Positions 13,582-21,697 of a stretch of DNA of 29,699 nt are shown piece by piece. The notes under the pieces are model-generated. The model saw only the letters and a list, made by a program, of their open reading frames with translations, had not been told where the DNA came from and did no database searches. Position numbers and translations under genes: made by a program. The stretch comes from Ruminococcus sp. UBA5884 (GTDB lineage: Bacteria; Bacillota; Clostridia; Oscillospirales; Ruminococcaceae): the NCBI GenBank assembly GCA_002431975.1, contig DJFA01000007.1, forward strand, positions 11,352 to 41,050, given 5' to 3'. The first letter of the stretch is position 1; every line of letters begins with the position of its first letter.

Positions 13582-16365
13582 ATGAGCTTACATAGAAAAG
13601 AGAATAACCTCCGCAGAGCACAGGCACGTTTCGACAGAGTCAGCAGACGGTCGAAGCAGTTTCAGATAGATTTCCGCCGTGAAGCTAACAGCAGAGGCCG
13701 CTTTCATACCCGTGCATATATTGTCCGTGGTGAGAAAACGCATCACGGCGGTCGGGGTATCGTCCATAAGTTTGCAAATGCGAAATACCGCATTCAGGGC
13801 GATAAACCGTCAGTTACACGGATGATCAAATCATGGCAGCCTAAGACATTCAAAGGAAAGCTATTTAAGGTAAATACCCGTGCTGTGAATTTTGCAGTTC
13901 ATGATGTAGCTCAGACGGCGGTCGATACAGCTTTCGCAGCGGAAACTGGCAGTATCAAAACCGCCGATATTGCCCAGCGTGAAGTCCGCAACAAGCTCAA
14001 GCAGAAATACACCCGTGAAGCGGTGGACGATTATCACCGTGGTGTGTTTCTCATGGGCCGCACGGCGGTCGATGCTGTCAAGGGTACGCATGATCACCTG
14101 AAAACAAAGAAACAGTACAAGCTTGAAAAAGCAAAGTTGCAGCTAAAGAAAGCTGATAACAAGCTCTATAAGGCGAAAATGCAGAAGCCGAAAATGGCTG
14201 CGACAAAAGCCGATTTGAAGAAAGCCAAGGCGGAATATAAAGCCCAAATTATAAAAAACAACGGCAATAAGTTCCGCAAGGCGATGAACAAACGCCGGTT
14301 GCAGGCATATAAGCAGACAAAGCGTGAACTGAAATTTGAGCGTAAACAGCTAAAAACAGAACAGCAATTCCGCGTTAAAGAACTGCATAATCAGAAAAAG
14401 ATCAGCAGAAATTCTCACCCAGGCTTGCTTGCATTAAAGCCAGTTTCATATTCGGTAAAGCGAATGAGGGCTTCTGCGTGGCAGAAAGCTGTCAATGAAG
14501 ATCAAGACAATGACGTACTTCATGCGATAGACTCGGCAAAACGCAGAATAGCGGAACCTATCAAAGATAAGGTAAGCAAGCCTCAGCGGTTACAGCGAGA
14601 AGAAAAAAAGCGTGATCGCCTGTCCGATGAAAAGTCAAAATCCAACAAAAAACTCAATCGGCAGGAAAACAAGCTGAATGAAAAACACGATAAATACAAG
14701 CAGAAAAAGAAGCGTAAACCCCAAAATAAGAAAACGAAAAAAACGGTGGCTGAGAGATTCAAATCGGCTTTCAAATTCGTGAAAAATGTCTATGAAAAAG
14801 AAGTCAAAAAGTTCTTTGCAGCAATAGCTGTTCCGATACTTATTATCTTTCTTGTGTTTGCTTTTATCATCATGATTTTCAGCTCCATAGTTTCAGGCGG
14901 TGGATTTACCCTCGGTACTTATGCGTCGCAGGACTATGACCTTTCCGAAGCTGAAAAGTATTACACGGAGCTTGTTTATAATCTCAATCAGAAAATACTT
15001 AAAGTCAGCGATGCTTCTGACTGGAAGAAAGGTCTTGTGGATTTCGGTGCAAAGAAAAAAGAATTGAAAGATGATCCCGATAACTGGTTTTGGGGCAAGT
15101 CCCCTGTCTATGATTGGGATCCTGTATATGATTTCGACTGCTATAAGCTGTGGTCATTCCTTTGTGCATACTATTATGACTTTGATGCCGCCGACAACGG
15201 TGACATCAAGTATTGGAAGTTCAAAAGCGATACAAAGGATCTGCTTGAGGACATTTTCAATGCGGAGTATGAGTTCGTATATTGGTATGATAATAAATCC
15301 CGTTGGGAGGAGCTTGACAACTATGTTTATTTCGGTGGGGGAAGCAGTAATGACGGCAGTTACTACTATTGCGAGAAATCAGCAAGTAAAAGCAGCGGAT
15401 CTTGGACTTACAAATTCAAGCCGACTTCTTATACCTCAGAACTTGGTCAGTATCTTGATGGTGACGGCTATTGCTATCTGAACCGCAGTTATCGTGTCTT
15501 GAATCCAAACGATGATTATGCACTCACGGGCTATTATGTACTTGATAACCGTTATTTTGCAGACAATGCCCACACCAAAGAGCCTTTCTATTGGGTGGAC
15601 AGTGACGGAAAATTCTTTTTCAAAAATCATGACGGAAATACTCAGTACCGTTCGTTCTACGGTTGGGAGAACGATGATGCTTGGTTCATGATTACGGAAA
15701 CCGATGCGAGAGCGTGGACAGGCGACAGCAATTGTTCAGCTCTGTATGGTTATGTGCAGAAACAGTATTGGAAAACAGAATGTAATCTTTATTACAACGT
15801 AAAGCAGAAAAAGACCTTTGATGAGGTCATTGCAGACAAACTCGGCGGTATGTCGCATAAGACGGAGCGTCTACAGTATTACAATTTGCTTGTGGGCAAT
15901 GAAGACGTCAACACGCTTTACGGCAATCATCAGACCATATATAATATGCTGCCCGGTGATTCTATCCGTGACTATTCCCTCAAAAGAGAGTTCGGATATG
16001 AAATGACGGGGTGGAACGAAAAAAGCGATGGTCTGTATCAGGGTATCAAGGTGTATGCTAACAGCGGTACAAAGCTCAAAATGCCTTTCAGCGGAAAAAT
16101 AACTGATGTTGATACTGCTGACAACAAGATCACGATCCGCAAGGACGATGTACAGTATTGGTACGACGGAAACGGCGGCACTAAGCGTGATACGGAAGTC
16201 ACCATTGCAAATGCGGTGCTTATAAATGACTATGAGAAAGGCGACAGTATCAAGGAAGGCAAAGAATTTGCCAAAACAACAGCCGGAAATGTTAATTTCC
16301 ACATTTATATAGACACCGACGGCTACGGCTGGGACTATATTGATCCTCGGCTCGTGCTGTATTAA
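13582..16365 (+). CDS. Large conjugation-module membrane protein with degenerate M23-like C-terminus
   Basis: 927 residues. The first ~410 are strongly basic and Lys/Arg/Gln-rich, probably a cytoplasmic coiled-coil. One membrane helix lies at ~413-437 (IAVPILIIFLVFAFIIMIF), and the remaining ~490 residues should face outward. The region ~500-790 is rich in Tyr, Trp and Asp with many YY/YW pairs. The final ~110 residues follow the M23/LytM beta-fold: GIKVYANSGTKLKMPFSGKI, DSIKEGKEFAKT and NVNFHIYIDTDG. The motifs that should hold the zinc ligands (HxGxD and HxH) read YQGIKV and NFH, so peptidase activity is doubtful. In related elements this slot holds a cell-wall hydrolase-like protein. AAGGGGGAG precedes the ATG. 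Confidence 0.82.
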   Translation: MSLHRKENNLRRAQARFDRVSRRSKQFQIDFRREANSRGRFHTRAYIVRGEKTHHGGRGIVHKFANAKYRIQGDKPSVTRMIKSWQPKTFKGKLFKVNTRAVNFAVHDVAQTAVDTAFAAETGSIKTADIAQREVRNKLKQKYTREAVDDYHRGVFLMGRTAVDAVKGTHDHLKTKKQYKLEKAKLQLKKADNKLYKAKMQKPKMAATKADLKKAKAEYKAQIIKNNGNKFRKAMNKRRLQAYKQTKRELKFERKQLKTEQQFRVKELHNQKKISRNSHPGLLALKPVSYSVKRMRASAWQKAVNEDQDNDVLHAIDSAKRRIAEPIKDKVSKPQRLQREEKKRDRLSDEKSKSNKKLNRQENKLNEKHDKYKQKKKRKPQNKKTKKTVAERFKSAFKFVKNVYEKEVKKFFAAIAVPILIIFLVFAFIIMIFSSIVSGGGFTLGTYASQDYDLSEAEKYYTELVYNLNQKILKVSDASDWKKGLVDFGAKKKELKDDPDNWFWGKSPVYDWDPVYDFDCYKLWSFLCAYYYDFDAADNGDIKYWKFKSDTKDLLEDIFNAEYEFVYWYDNKSRWEELDNYVYFGGGSSNDGSYYYCEKSASKSSGSWTYKFKPTSYTSELGQYLDGDGYCYLNRSYRVLNPNDDYALTGYYVLDNRYFADNAHTKEPFYWVDSDGKFFFKNHDGNTQYRSFYGWENDDAWFMITETDARAWTGDSNCSALYGYVQKQYWKTECNLYYNVKQKKTFDEVIADKLGGMSHKTERLQYYNLLVGNEDVNTLYGNHQTIYNMLPGDSIRDYSLKREFGYEMTGWNEKSDGLYQGIKVYANSGTKLKMPFSGKITDVDTADNKITIRKDDVQYWYDGNGGTKRDTEVTIANAVLINDYEKGDSIKEGKEFAKTTAGNVNFHIYIDTDGYGWDYIDPRLVLY

Positions 16366-16377
16366 CGGAGGTACATA

Positions 16378-16653
16378 ATGGCTTTATACGATGCAAAAAT
16401 AGAGAAATTCAGCAAAAAGGCAGAGCAGCTTGAAAGAAATATCAGGCGGGATACAGAGGAACGCAGACGGCTTCTCTCCGAGATCACAAGGCTGCGTTAT
16501 CTCTCGCTCTGCGAAAAGCTGAACTGTGATGGAGAGAAATTAGAAACCGTGCTTGCCAGAGAACATGAGCAGATTCAGAATATGAAAGCTCGTGGTCTGA
16601 CCGATGATGAGATAGACGATCTCGGCAAAGCGGCAAATACGAAGAACAAATGA
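16378..16653 (+). CDS. DUF4315-family element protein
   Basis: 91 residues, mostly one long charged alpha-helical coiled coil (IEKFSKKAEQLERNIRRDTEERRRLLSEITRL). It is followed by LCEKLNCDGEKLETVL and an acidic GLTDDEIDDLG motif. This is the DUF4315 pattern, regularly found between the large hydrolase-like protein and the DUF4366 surface protein in Tn1549-like elements. Its function is unknown. It starts 12 bases after the previous stop with GGAGG in the gap, so it is in the same operon. Confidence 0.85.
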   Translation: MALYDAKIEKFSKKAEQLERNIRRDTEERRRLLSEITRLRYLSLCEKLNCDGEKLETVLAREHEQIQNMKARGLTDDEIDDLGKAANTKNK

Positions 16654-16674
16654 GATTTTACTCTGAGGAGGACG

Positions 16675-17490
16675 ATGATGAAAACAAGAATGATTAGTGC
16701 TGTGATGGCTGCTTTCATGCTTGCAACAGCAAGTATCGGCGGTATTACCGCTTCTGCCGAAGTAGGAACAGCAGAGACTACGGAAACAATCGCTTCTGAG
16801 CCTGCGGACGAAAGCTCTTATGATATGGAAAAGTTCCGTGAGGTCATGAGTGAGCTTGCCGAGGCAGATACAACCGATGTTGTTACCGACTATGACGGCG
16901 ATCCCTATTACGATACTGACGGCAACGCCACCCTTATCAAGTCGGAGCAGATCATCTACAATACCGAGGAAATGCAGTTCATCGCTGTGACCACAAAAGA
17001 CGGTCATGTGTTCTATGTGCTTATCAATTACACCGCAGACAATGGCGAGGACAATGTGTATTTTCTGAACAAAGTTGACGATTATGACCTGTATGCTTTG
17101 CTTTATGCCGGAACTGAGGACGATGATGATGCCAAGAAGATCACTCCCGAGCAGGCTGCTCAAGAAGCAGAAAAGGCTAACGGCAGAGTGCAGTCCGGCG
17201 GCAGTGATAATACTGACGATGCTGAAGATACCGCTGAGAACGGCGAGAAATCGTCTGAGTCAGCAGCTCATACAAAGAATGTTCCTATGAATAAAAACAG
17301 TATGATCCTTGTTTTTGGTGTGATTGTTCTGATCGGTGTTGGTGCCGCAGGCTTCTTCCTAATGAAGAAAAAGAAAGGTGGCAATAAGACTGCGGATCAG
17401 TTTGAGTCTGAGTATGACGATGATACAGAGATCACCGAAGAATCTGAGGACGATATGAGATTCTACGATAATCAGGACGATGAAGAATAA
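16675..17490 (+). CDS. DUF4366/CD1107-type surface protein
   Basis: 271 residues. An N-terminal signal peptide ends near TASAEV (~28). An acidic extracellular domain follows (~30-205, with NYTADNGEDNVYFLNKVDDYDL). Next come a membrane helix (SMILVFGVIVLIGVGAAGFFL, about 209-229), a KKKK stop-transfer signal and an acidic cytoplasmic tail ending EDDMRFYDNQDDEE. The layout matches the DUF4366/CD1107 mobile-element proteins, which are thought to help donor-recipient contact; that role is not proven. GAGGA lies before tandem ATGs at 16675 and 16678. The RFYDN tail motif recurs in the protein at 20840. Confidence 0.85.
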   Translation: MMKTRMISAVMAAFMLATASIGGITASAEVGTAETTETIASEPADESSYDMEKFREVMSELAEADTTDVVTDYDGDPYYDTDGNATLIKSEQIIYNTEEMQFIAVTTKDGHVFYVLINYTADNGEDNVYFLNKVDDYDLYALLYAGTEDDDDAKKITPEQAAQEAEKANGRVQSGGSDNTDDAEDTAENGEKSSESAAHTKNVPMNKNSMILVFGVIVLIGVGAAGFFLMKKKKGGNKTADQFESEYDDDTEITEESEDDMRFYDNQDDEE

Positions 17491-17508
17491 GAAAGAGAGG
17501 GCAAAAGA

Positions 17509-17781
17509 ATGATAAAGATGAAGAAGATCGCTGTATGTGCGGCAGCGGTGGCAGGGGCAGCCGGAATTGCAGGCATTTCTGTTAAGGCAGTAGAGGGCGT
17601 GAGGAAGAAGTGGTTTCTCCGTGGTTTTGAAGCAGGACAGTTTATCGGCGATCTGATCGCTGCGGAGAACTTCGCCTGTGAAAAGACTGTTATCCAAAAG
17701 AAGTATGACAAGCTCTGCGAAGAGTTTGAGGAGCTTCAGGAGAACTATAACGATCTTTTTGATGACTACTACGAAGTATGA
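17509..17781 (+). CDS. Small membrane protein with acidic coiled-coil tail
   Basis: 90 residues. A single N-terminal helix (KIAVCAAAVAGAAGIAGISV) is probably a membrane anchor. A basic segment (RKKWFLRGFEAG) follows, then a helix ending KYDKLCEEFEELQENYNDLFDDYYEV. No family is recognised. Its plan, an N-terminal glycine/alanine anchor plus an acidic cytoplasmic part, resembles the protein at 20840. It starts 18 bases after the DUF4366 gene, with GAGAGGG upstream, so it ends the transfer operon before the hairpin at 17784. Confidence 0.75.
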   Translation: MIKMKKIAVCAAAVAGAAGIAGISVKAVEGVRKKWFLRGFEAGQFIGDLIAAENFACEKTVIQKKYDKLCEEFEELQENYNDLFDDYYEV

Positions 17782-17783
17782 TC

Positions 17784-17810
17784 AACTTTGAACCCAGTGG
17801 ATTCAAAGTT
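17784..17810. other. Hairpin between transfer genes and modification genes
   Basis: AACTTTGAA and TTCAAAGTT form a perfect 9-bp stem around a 9-base loop, 2 bases after the stop at 17781. No T-run follows on either strand, so it is more likely an RNA-processing or partial attenuation site than a terminator. Confidence 0.45.
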
Positions 17811-17865
17811 CCCGACAACAGAACAGACAACATAAGACAATGAGAAAAGAGAGAGAATTTGTCTA

Positions 17866-18960
17866 ATGAAGGTACTCAGCTTATTTGACGGCATTTCCTG
17901 CGGTATGCTTGCTCTGCAAAGGGCTGGCATTCCCGTGGAGTGCTATGATGCGTTTGAGATCGACAAGTATGCCGTCACGGTCTCAAAGCGTAATTTCCCC
18001 GTAATCGTTCATCACGGGAATGTATATGACGGCGATTTCACGCAGTTCAAAGGATATAACTTACTGCTTGGCGGTTCGCCCTGTACCTATTGGTCTATCG
18101 CTAAAAAAGACAGAGAAATCGACTGCAACGGCGAAGGGTTCAAGCTCTTTCAGGAATATGTGAGAGCCTTAGAGGAATCAGGCTGTCAGTATTTCCTCTA
18201 CGAAAACAACTACTCCGTACATCAGAACATCAAGGACGAGATCACAAGGGTTCTCGGCGTAGGACCGATCATGATAAACTCTGCACTTGTATCGGCACAA
18301 AACAGAAAACGCTGTTACTGGACGAATATTCCTTTTACTTCTTTTCCTGAAGATAAGGGCATTTTACTGAAAGATGTGCTTGAAAGCGGTGTCACTTGGC
18401 AGGACAAGTCCTACTGTATGACAGCACGTTACCCAGGGGCTGTTTTGTTCAACACGCTTGAACGCAAGCAGCGAACTATGGTCGCTGAACCTGTCCCGAT
18501 CAATACATACTTCAACGGCGAAACAATGCCTATGGGAGCCGCCCAGCGTGGAAGATATGTTGACGGTGAAAAGACCGAACAGCACATCGAAATTCGTGAG
18601 GACGGTAAATCTAACTGCCTGACTACGGTGCAGAAAGATTCTCTTGTATGTTCTCCTGTTCGTATCGGACAGTATGGCAAGGGCGGACAGGGACAACGTA
18701 TCTATTCGGTAGTCGGTAAATCTGTTACGCTTTCCGCAAACGGCGGCGGTCAGGGGGCTAAGACAGGTCTATATAAGATCGACCTGCCTGACGGTGATTA
18801 TATTATCCGTAAGCTTACACCCATTGAAGCGGAGCGTTTGCAGACACTTCCCGACAACTACACGGCAGGCATTTCCAATACCCAGCGATACAAGTGTATC
18901 GGCAATGGGTGGACAATCGATGTGATCGCACACATCTTGGGAGGGCTTCACGATGCTTGA
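17866..18960 (+). CDS. C5-cytosine DNA methyltransferase
   Basis: 364 residues. Motif I is LSLFDGISCGMLAL (4-17). The catalytic loop is GGSPC with nucleophile Cys73. Motif VI reads ENN (113-115), where most Dcm enzymes have ENV; ENN is seen in phage and DNMT3-like branches. Motif VIII is QNRKR (145-149). The region ~160-320 is the variable target-recognition domain. Motifs IX-X are LTPIEAERLQTLPDNY and GNGWTIDVI. The enzyme looks active and makes 5-methylcytosine, presumably hiding the element from host restriction; no partner endonuclease is visible. Its last 8 bases overlap the PP-loop gene. Confidence 0.93.
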   Translation: MKVLSLFDGISCGMLALQRAGIPVECYDAFEIDKYAVTVSKRNFPVIVHHGNVYDGDFTQFKGYNLLLGGSPCTYWSIAKKDREIDCNGEGFKLFQEYVRALEESGCQYFLYENNYSVHQNIKDEITRVLGVGPIMINSALVSAQNRKRCYWTNIPFTSFPEDKGILLKDVLESGVTWQDKSYCMTARYPGAVLFNTLERKQRTMVAEPVPINTYFNGETMPMGAAQRGRYVDGEKTEQHIEIREDGKSNCLTTVQKDSLVCSPVRIGQYGKGGQGQRIYSVVGKSVTLSANGGGQGAKTGLYKIDLPDGDYIIRKLTPIEAERLQTLPDNYTAGISNTQRYKCIGNGWTIDVIAHILGGLHDA

Positions 18961-19975
18961 TAAAGTCCTGAACAAGTGTGCAGAAAACAACAACTACACC
19001 ATTTATACCAGTATGTGCAAATCACAACGCATACTGATGCGGTCTTATGCTCCTGTGTGCAGTATCAGCGGCGGTTCTGACAGCGATATTGTCCTTGACC
19101 TGATTCACAAGGTCGATGAGGACGGCAAGGTCAAGTATTTTTGGATAGATACGGGACTGGAATACTCCGCTACAAAGGAACATCTAGACTATCTTGAACA
19201 GAAATACGGCATTACCATTGAGCGTGTCAAACCCGATAAGCCTATCCCGAACTGTGTGAAGCAGTATGGCATCCCTTTCCTGTCAAAATACGTTTCCGAA
19301 CAGATGATGCGATTGCAGGCTCACGGATTTCAGTGGGAGGACGAACCGCTTGAAGTGCTGTTGCAGAGATACCCTCGGTGTAAGACGGCTCTGCAATGGT
19401 GGTGCGGAGAGCGATACTCTGATGAGGACGGTGTTCAGAAAATCAGCAGATTTTCTATCTATCGCAACCGTTTCCTGAAAGAGTTTATCATGCAGAATCC
19501 GCCGGATTTCCCCATATCCAACAAGTGCTGTGAATATGCGAAAAAGAAGCCCGCAAAGCGTATCGTCAAGGAACATGATGCAGACTTGGATATAACGGGT
19601 ATCCGACAGGCTGAGGGCGGTATCCGTTCGGCGGCTTACAAGACTTGTTTTTCTGAAAGCAAGTCTAAGGGGTGCAACACATTCCGTCCGGTATTTTGGT
19701 ACACGGACGGTGATAAAAAGGACTATGAGCAGTTATTCGATGTTCAGCACTCCCGATGCTACACGGAATACGGTCTGCGGAGAACAGGCTGTGTAGGCTG
19801 TCCGTTCAGCAAGCACATCAATGAAGAACTTGCGATCATCGAGGAACATGAGCCGAATTTATACAAGGCTGCCGTCAACATTTTCGGCAAGTCCTATGAA
19901 TATACAGCGAAATACCGTGCTTTCGTGAAAGAAATGAAGGTAAAGGAAAAGGAGCAGAAAAAGAAAGATGTTTGA
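18953..19975 (+). CDS. PP-loop ATPase, PAPS-reductase-like (IbrA/DndC-like)
   Basis: 340 residues. SGGSDSD (39-45) is the ATP-pyrophosphatase PP-loop of the PAPS-reductase superfamily. FWIDTGLEYSATKEHLDYL follows as in PAPS reductases, and TGIRQAEGGIRSAAY (215-229) is the matching C-terminal motif. Cysteines 192, 193, 280 and 283 (NKCCEYAKKK and RRTGCVGCPF) could bind an Fe-S cluster, as in DndC-type proteins. It is too divergent for assimilatory sulphate reduction, and no sulphate genes are nearby. The 8-base overlaps with the methyltransferase before and the FN3-like gene after suggest one functional unit. A role in nucleic-acid modification is inferred. Confidence 0.85.
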   Translation: MLDKVLNKCAENNNYTIYTSMCKSQRILMRSYAPVCSISGGSDSDIVLDLIHKVDEDGKVKYFWIDTGLEYSATKEHLDYLEQKYGITIERVKPDKPIPNCVKQYGIPFLSKYVSEQMMRLQAHGFQWEDEPLEVLLQRYPRCKTALQWWCGERYSDEDGVQKISRFSIYRNRFLKEFIMQNPPDFPISNKCCEYAKKKPAKRIVKEHDADLDITGIRQAEGGIRSAAYKTCFSESKSKGCNTFRPVFWYTDGDKKDYEQLFDVQHSRCYTEYGLRRTGCVGCPFSKHINEELAIIEEHEPNLYKAAVNIFGKSYEYTAKYRAFVKEMKVKEKEQKKKDV

Positions 19976-20819
19976 TCCTGATATACAGAGGAAAGCGATC
20001 AGCCTTATCATGGGCTTTATTATGGAGTTTTCGGGAGTACCTTCCGAACCTGAACTGATCGAGCTGACAGCAGATAACCTGAATGTATCGACGATTTCTG
20101 TTTCCTGCTTGAAAGTATCGTGGGATTCTGAGCCTGACTGTGATTATTCTGTGAGCTGCACGGCTCATGATGATAACTATGCTTTCAGCGATAATATGTA
20201 CTTTGTGTTCAAAGGCAATGACCTCTGCTACATAACAGGTCTGCGTGAGAATACAGAGTACACAGTGACAGTCGAACCTATTCTTTCTGCGGAAGAAAAA
20301 GACGGATATTCCGTAATACCTTCAACCGCTGACGGCAAGACCGAAACGGTTGAGGTCATATATGACTTTCCGTATGAGGATGGTTGGACAAACTGCTTTG
20401 CAGGCGAAAGAGCTTCGGGGCTGACGGCTATGCCCAGCTCAGGGGCAATATACGGTTCAAAGGTCGATACCATAACAGGAACCGGAATACGCCGTGATGA
20501 GTACGGGGATTACTGTTGTGCAATGGGCGTATGGTACGGATACTGCGGAGATCGTTTCCTGATCGAGCTTGAAAACGGTACGCAGTTTACTACAAAGATA
20601 TGCGACAGCAAGGGATATGCCGATGATGGTGAGGGGAAATATCACAACTTCGGCGGCAGCGGAAAGTGTATCGTCGAGTTTATCTATGACGATCATAACT
20701 TACCGTCCTGCGTGGCATTCTCAGGCTCATGGGGGTATTACAACTGGAACGGTCTTGACCTCGGAGCGAATATCAAATCGATCAAAAAAATCAACTACGG
20801 TGAACCCGTGGAATACTGA
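19968..20819 (+). CDS. Cys-rich protein with FN3-like domain, unknown function
   Basis: 283 residues. The N-terminus (RKAISLIMGFIMEFSGVPS) looks like a weak signal peptide after an unusual acidic start. Residues ~35-125 fit a fibronectin type III fold (LKVSWDSEPDCDYSVSC, then LRENTEYTVTVEPI). The C-terminal half begins ATYGSK-like and contains GDYCCAMGVWYGYCGDRFLIELENG, suggestive of a small beta-barrel. About eleven cysteines are spread through the chain, which is unusual for a cytoplasmic Firmicutes protein. It starts within the last 8 bases of the PP-loop gene (ATGTTTGA), so it is co-translated with it. No family assignment is safe. Confidence 0.72.
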   Translation: MFDPDIQRKAISLIMGFIMEFSGVPSEPELIELTADNLNVSTISVSCLKVSWDSEPDCDYSVSCTAHDDNYAFSDNMYFVFKGNDLCYITGLRENTEYTVTVEPILSAEEKDGYSVIPSTADGKTETVEVIYDFPYEDGWTNCFAGERASGLTAMPSSGAIYGSKVDTITGTGIRRDEYGDYCCAMGVWYGYCGDRFLIELENGTQFTTKICDSKGYADDGEGKYHNFGGSGKCIVEFIYDDHNLPSCVAFSGSWGYYNWNGLDLGANIKSIKKINYGEPVEY

Positions 20820-20839
20820 AAAATGTGGAGGTTTCTATT

Positions 20840-21310
20840 ATGAACGTAAAGAAGATCATTAAGGGAATTGTCGGACTCGGTGCTGTGGCAGGAGTTACCT
20901 ACGCTGCATATAAGCTCGGTGAAAGCAATGGCAAGATCAACGAGTGTTTCCGTGAGAAGTACGGTGATGACGAGGACGATATTGAGCTTGACGATAATGA
21001 GGACGAGTTCAGGTTCTATGACAATTACGATGAGCCTGACGATGCGTGCCTTGCACCTAAGACGGAGAATAAGCCTTCTTTCTCTGTAAGCATACATAAC
21101 TTTGCTCCGCTTGATTCTGTTAAGGTTGAGGGCATTTCGGAGAAAGATATGGATATGCTTGTTTACCATATTTCGCTTGACAAGTACACCTCCAACAAAC
21201 AGATTCGTGATTGGCTTGAGGTTGACAAGGATACCGCTGCAAAGGTTATCTTTGCACTCAGAAAGGCAGGATATATCGGGGACGAGTATTCCAGTCAATA
21301 TCACAACTGA
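20840..21310 (+). CDS. Membrane-anchored winged-helix protein
   Basis: 156 residues from ATG 20840, with GGAGG 9 bases upstream; the earlier in-frame ATG at 20825 overlaps that site. Residues 5-25 (IIKGIVGLGAVAGVTYAAYKL) form a glycine-rich membrane anchor. An acidic linker follows with EDEFRFYDNYDEPDD. The last ~55 residues (EKDMDMLVYHISLDKYTSNKQIRDWLEVDKDTAAKVIFALRKAGYIG) read as a winged-helix domain, reminiscent of the FtsK gamma domain. A membrane-tethered DNA- or partner-binding role is possible. It shares the RFYDN motif with the DUF4366 tail at 17455-17475. It ends the plus-strand modification operon. Confidence 0.78.
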   Translation: MNVKKIIKGIVGLGAVAGVTYAAYKLGESNGKINECFREKYGDDEDDIELDDNEDEFRFYDNYDEPDDACLAPKTENKPSFSVSIHNFAPLDSVKVEGISEKDMDMLVYHISLDKYTSNKQIRDWLEVDKDTAAKVIFALRKAGYIGDEYSSQYHN

Positions 21311-21349
21311 GGTGTATTTTCGACTCAGATCGTACAACAATTCAAAATA

Positions 21350-21388
21350 ATCAAAGCACACTCCCCATATCAGGAAATGTGCTTTGAT
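21350..21388 (+). terminator. Long-stem hairpin after the modification operon
   Basis: ATCAAAGCACA (21350-21360) pairs perfectly with TGTGCTTTGAT (21378-21388), a stem of 11 bp with a 17-base loop. No clear T-run follows, so termination may be partial. Confidence 0.5.
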
Positions 21389-21399
21389 AATCAGATGCT

Positions 21400-21675
21400 T
21401 TTCTCCTATTTTGATATGAAATTTAGGAGAAAGGTGTTTGTTTCCTGTTTCCCAAACTTGTGAATTTTTTTGATTTTGGGAAACAGACTGCGTTATGTGT
21501 TTGTGAGCCAGTCCGAAAAGTCAATGATCTTTATGCCTTCATACTGATAGGCATCGTGGCGTGTCCTTGCAATCAGCATCTTGGGATAAGCGTCCCGAAT
21601 GGACAGCAGCGGTGATATTGTCTGACTTTACCACGTCTATTTCCCGAAATCAAGCATTTTTTAATTTTGGGAAAT
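21400..21675. repeat. Cluster of three hairpins around a dead gene fragment
   Basis: Three inverted repeats lie in ~280 bases: TTTCTCCTA/TAGGAGAAA (21400-21432), GTTTCCCAAA/TTTGGGAAAC (21447-21484, perfect 10 bp), and ATTTCCCGAAAT/ATTTTGGGAAAT (21639-21675, one G-T pair). The last two share the core TTTCCC.AAA. They bracket the remnant at 21493-21627. This looks like scar tissue of past insertions. Confidence 0.55.
21493..21627 (-). pseudogene. C-terminal remnant of a DUF4143/AAA-type ATPase
   Basis: On the minus strand an open stretch of 44 codons ends in a TAA at 21493 and includes PLLSIRDAYPKMLIARTRHD followed by YQYEGIKIIDFSDWLT. This is the C-terminal signature I recognise from DUF4143-containing AAA ATPases of gut Firmicutes, whose full length is about 400 residues. 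No N-terminal part is present and there is no start codon with a binding site. It is a fragment left by deletion or recombination. Confidence 0.6.
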
Positions 21676-21697
21676 AAAAAAGATAGAAAGTCGATAT

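Noticed and set aside
17866..18960. Restriction-modification system
   Set aside because: No restriction endonuclease gene is found beside either methyltransferase, so both are treated as solitary enzymes.
18953..19975. Dnd phosphorothioation system
   Set aside because: Only one PP-loop protein is present. No cysteine desulfurase, DndB, DndD or DndE homologue is seen, so the system cannot be called.
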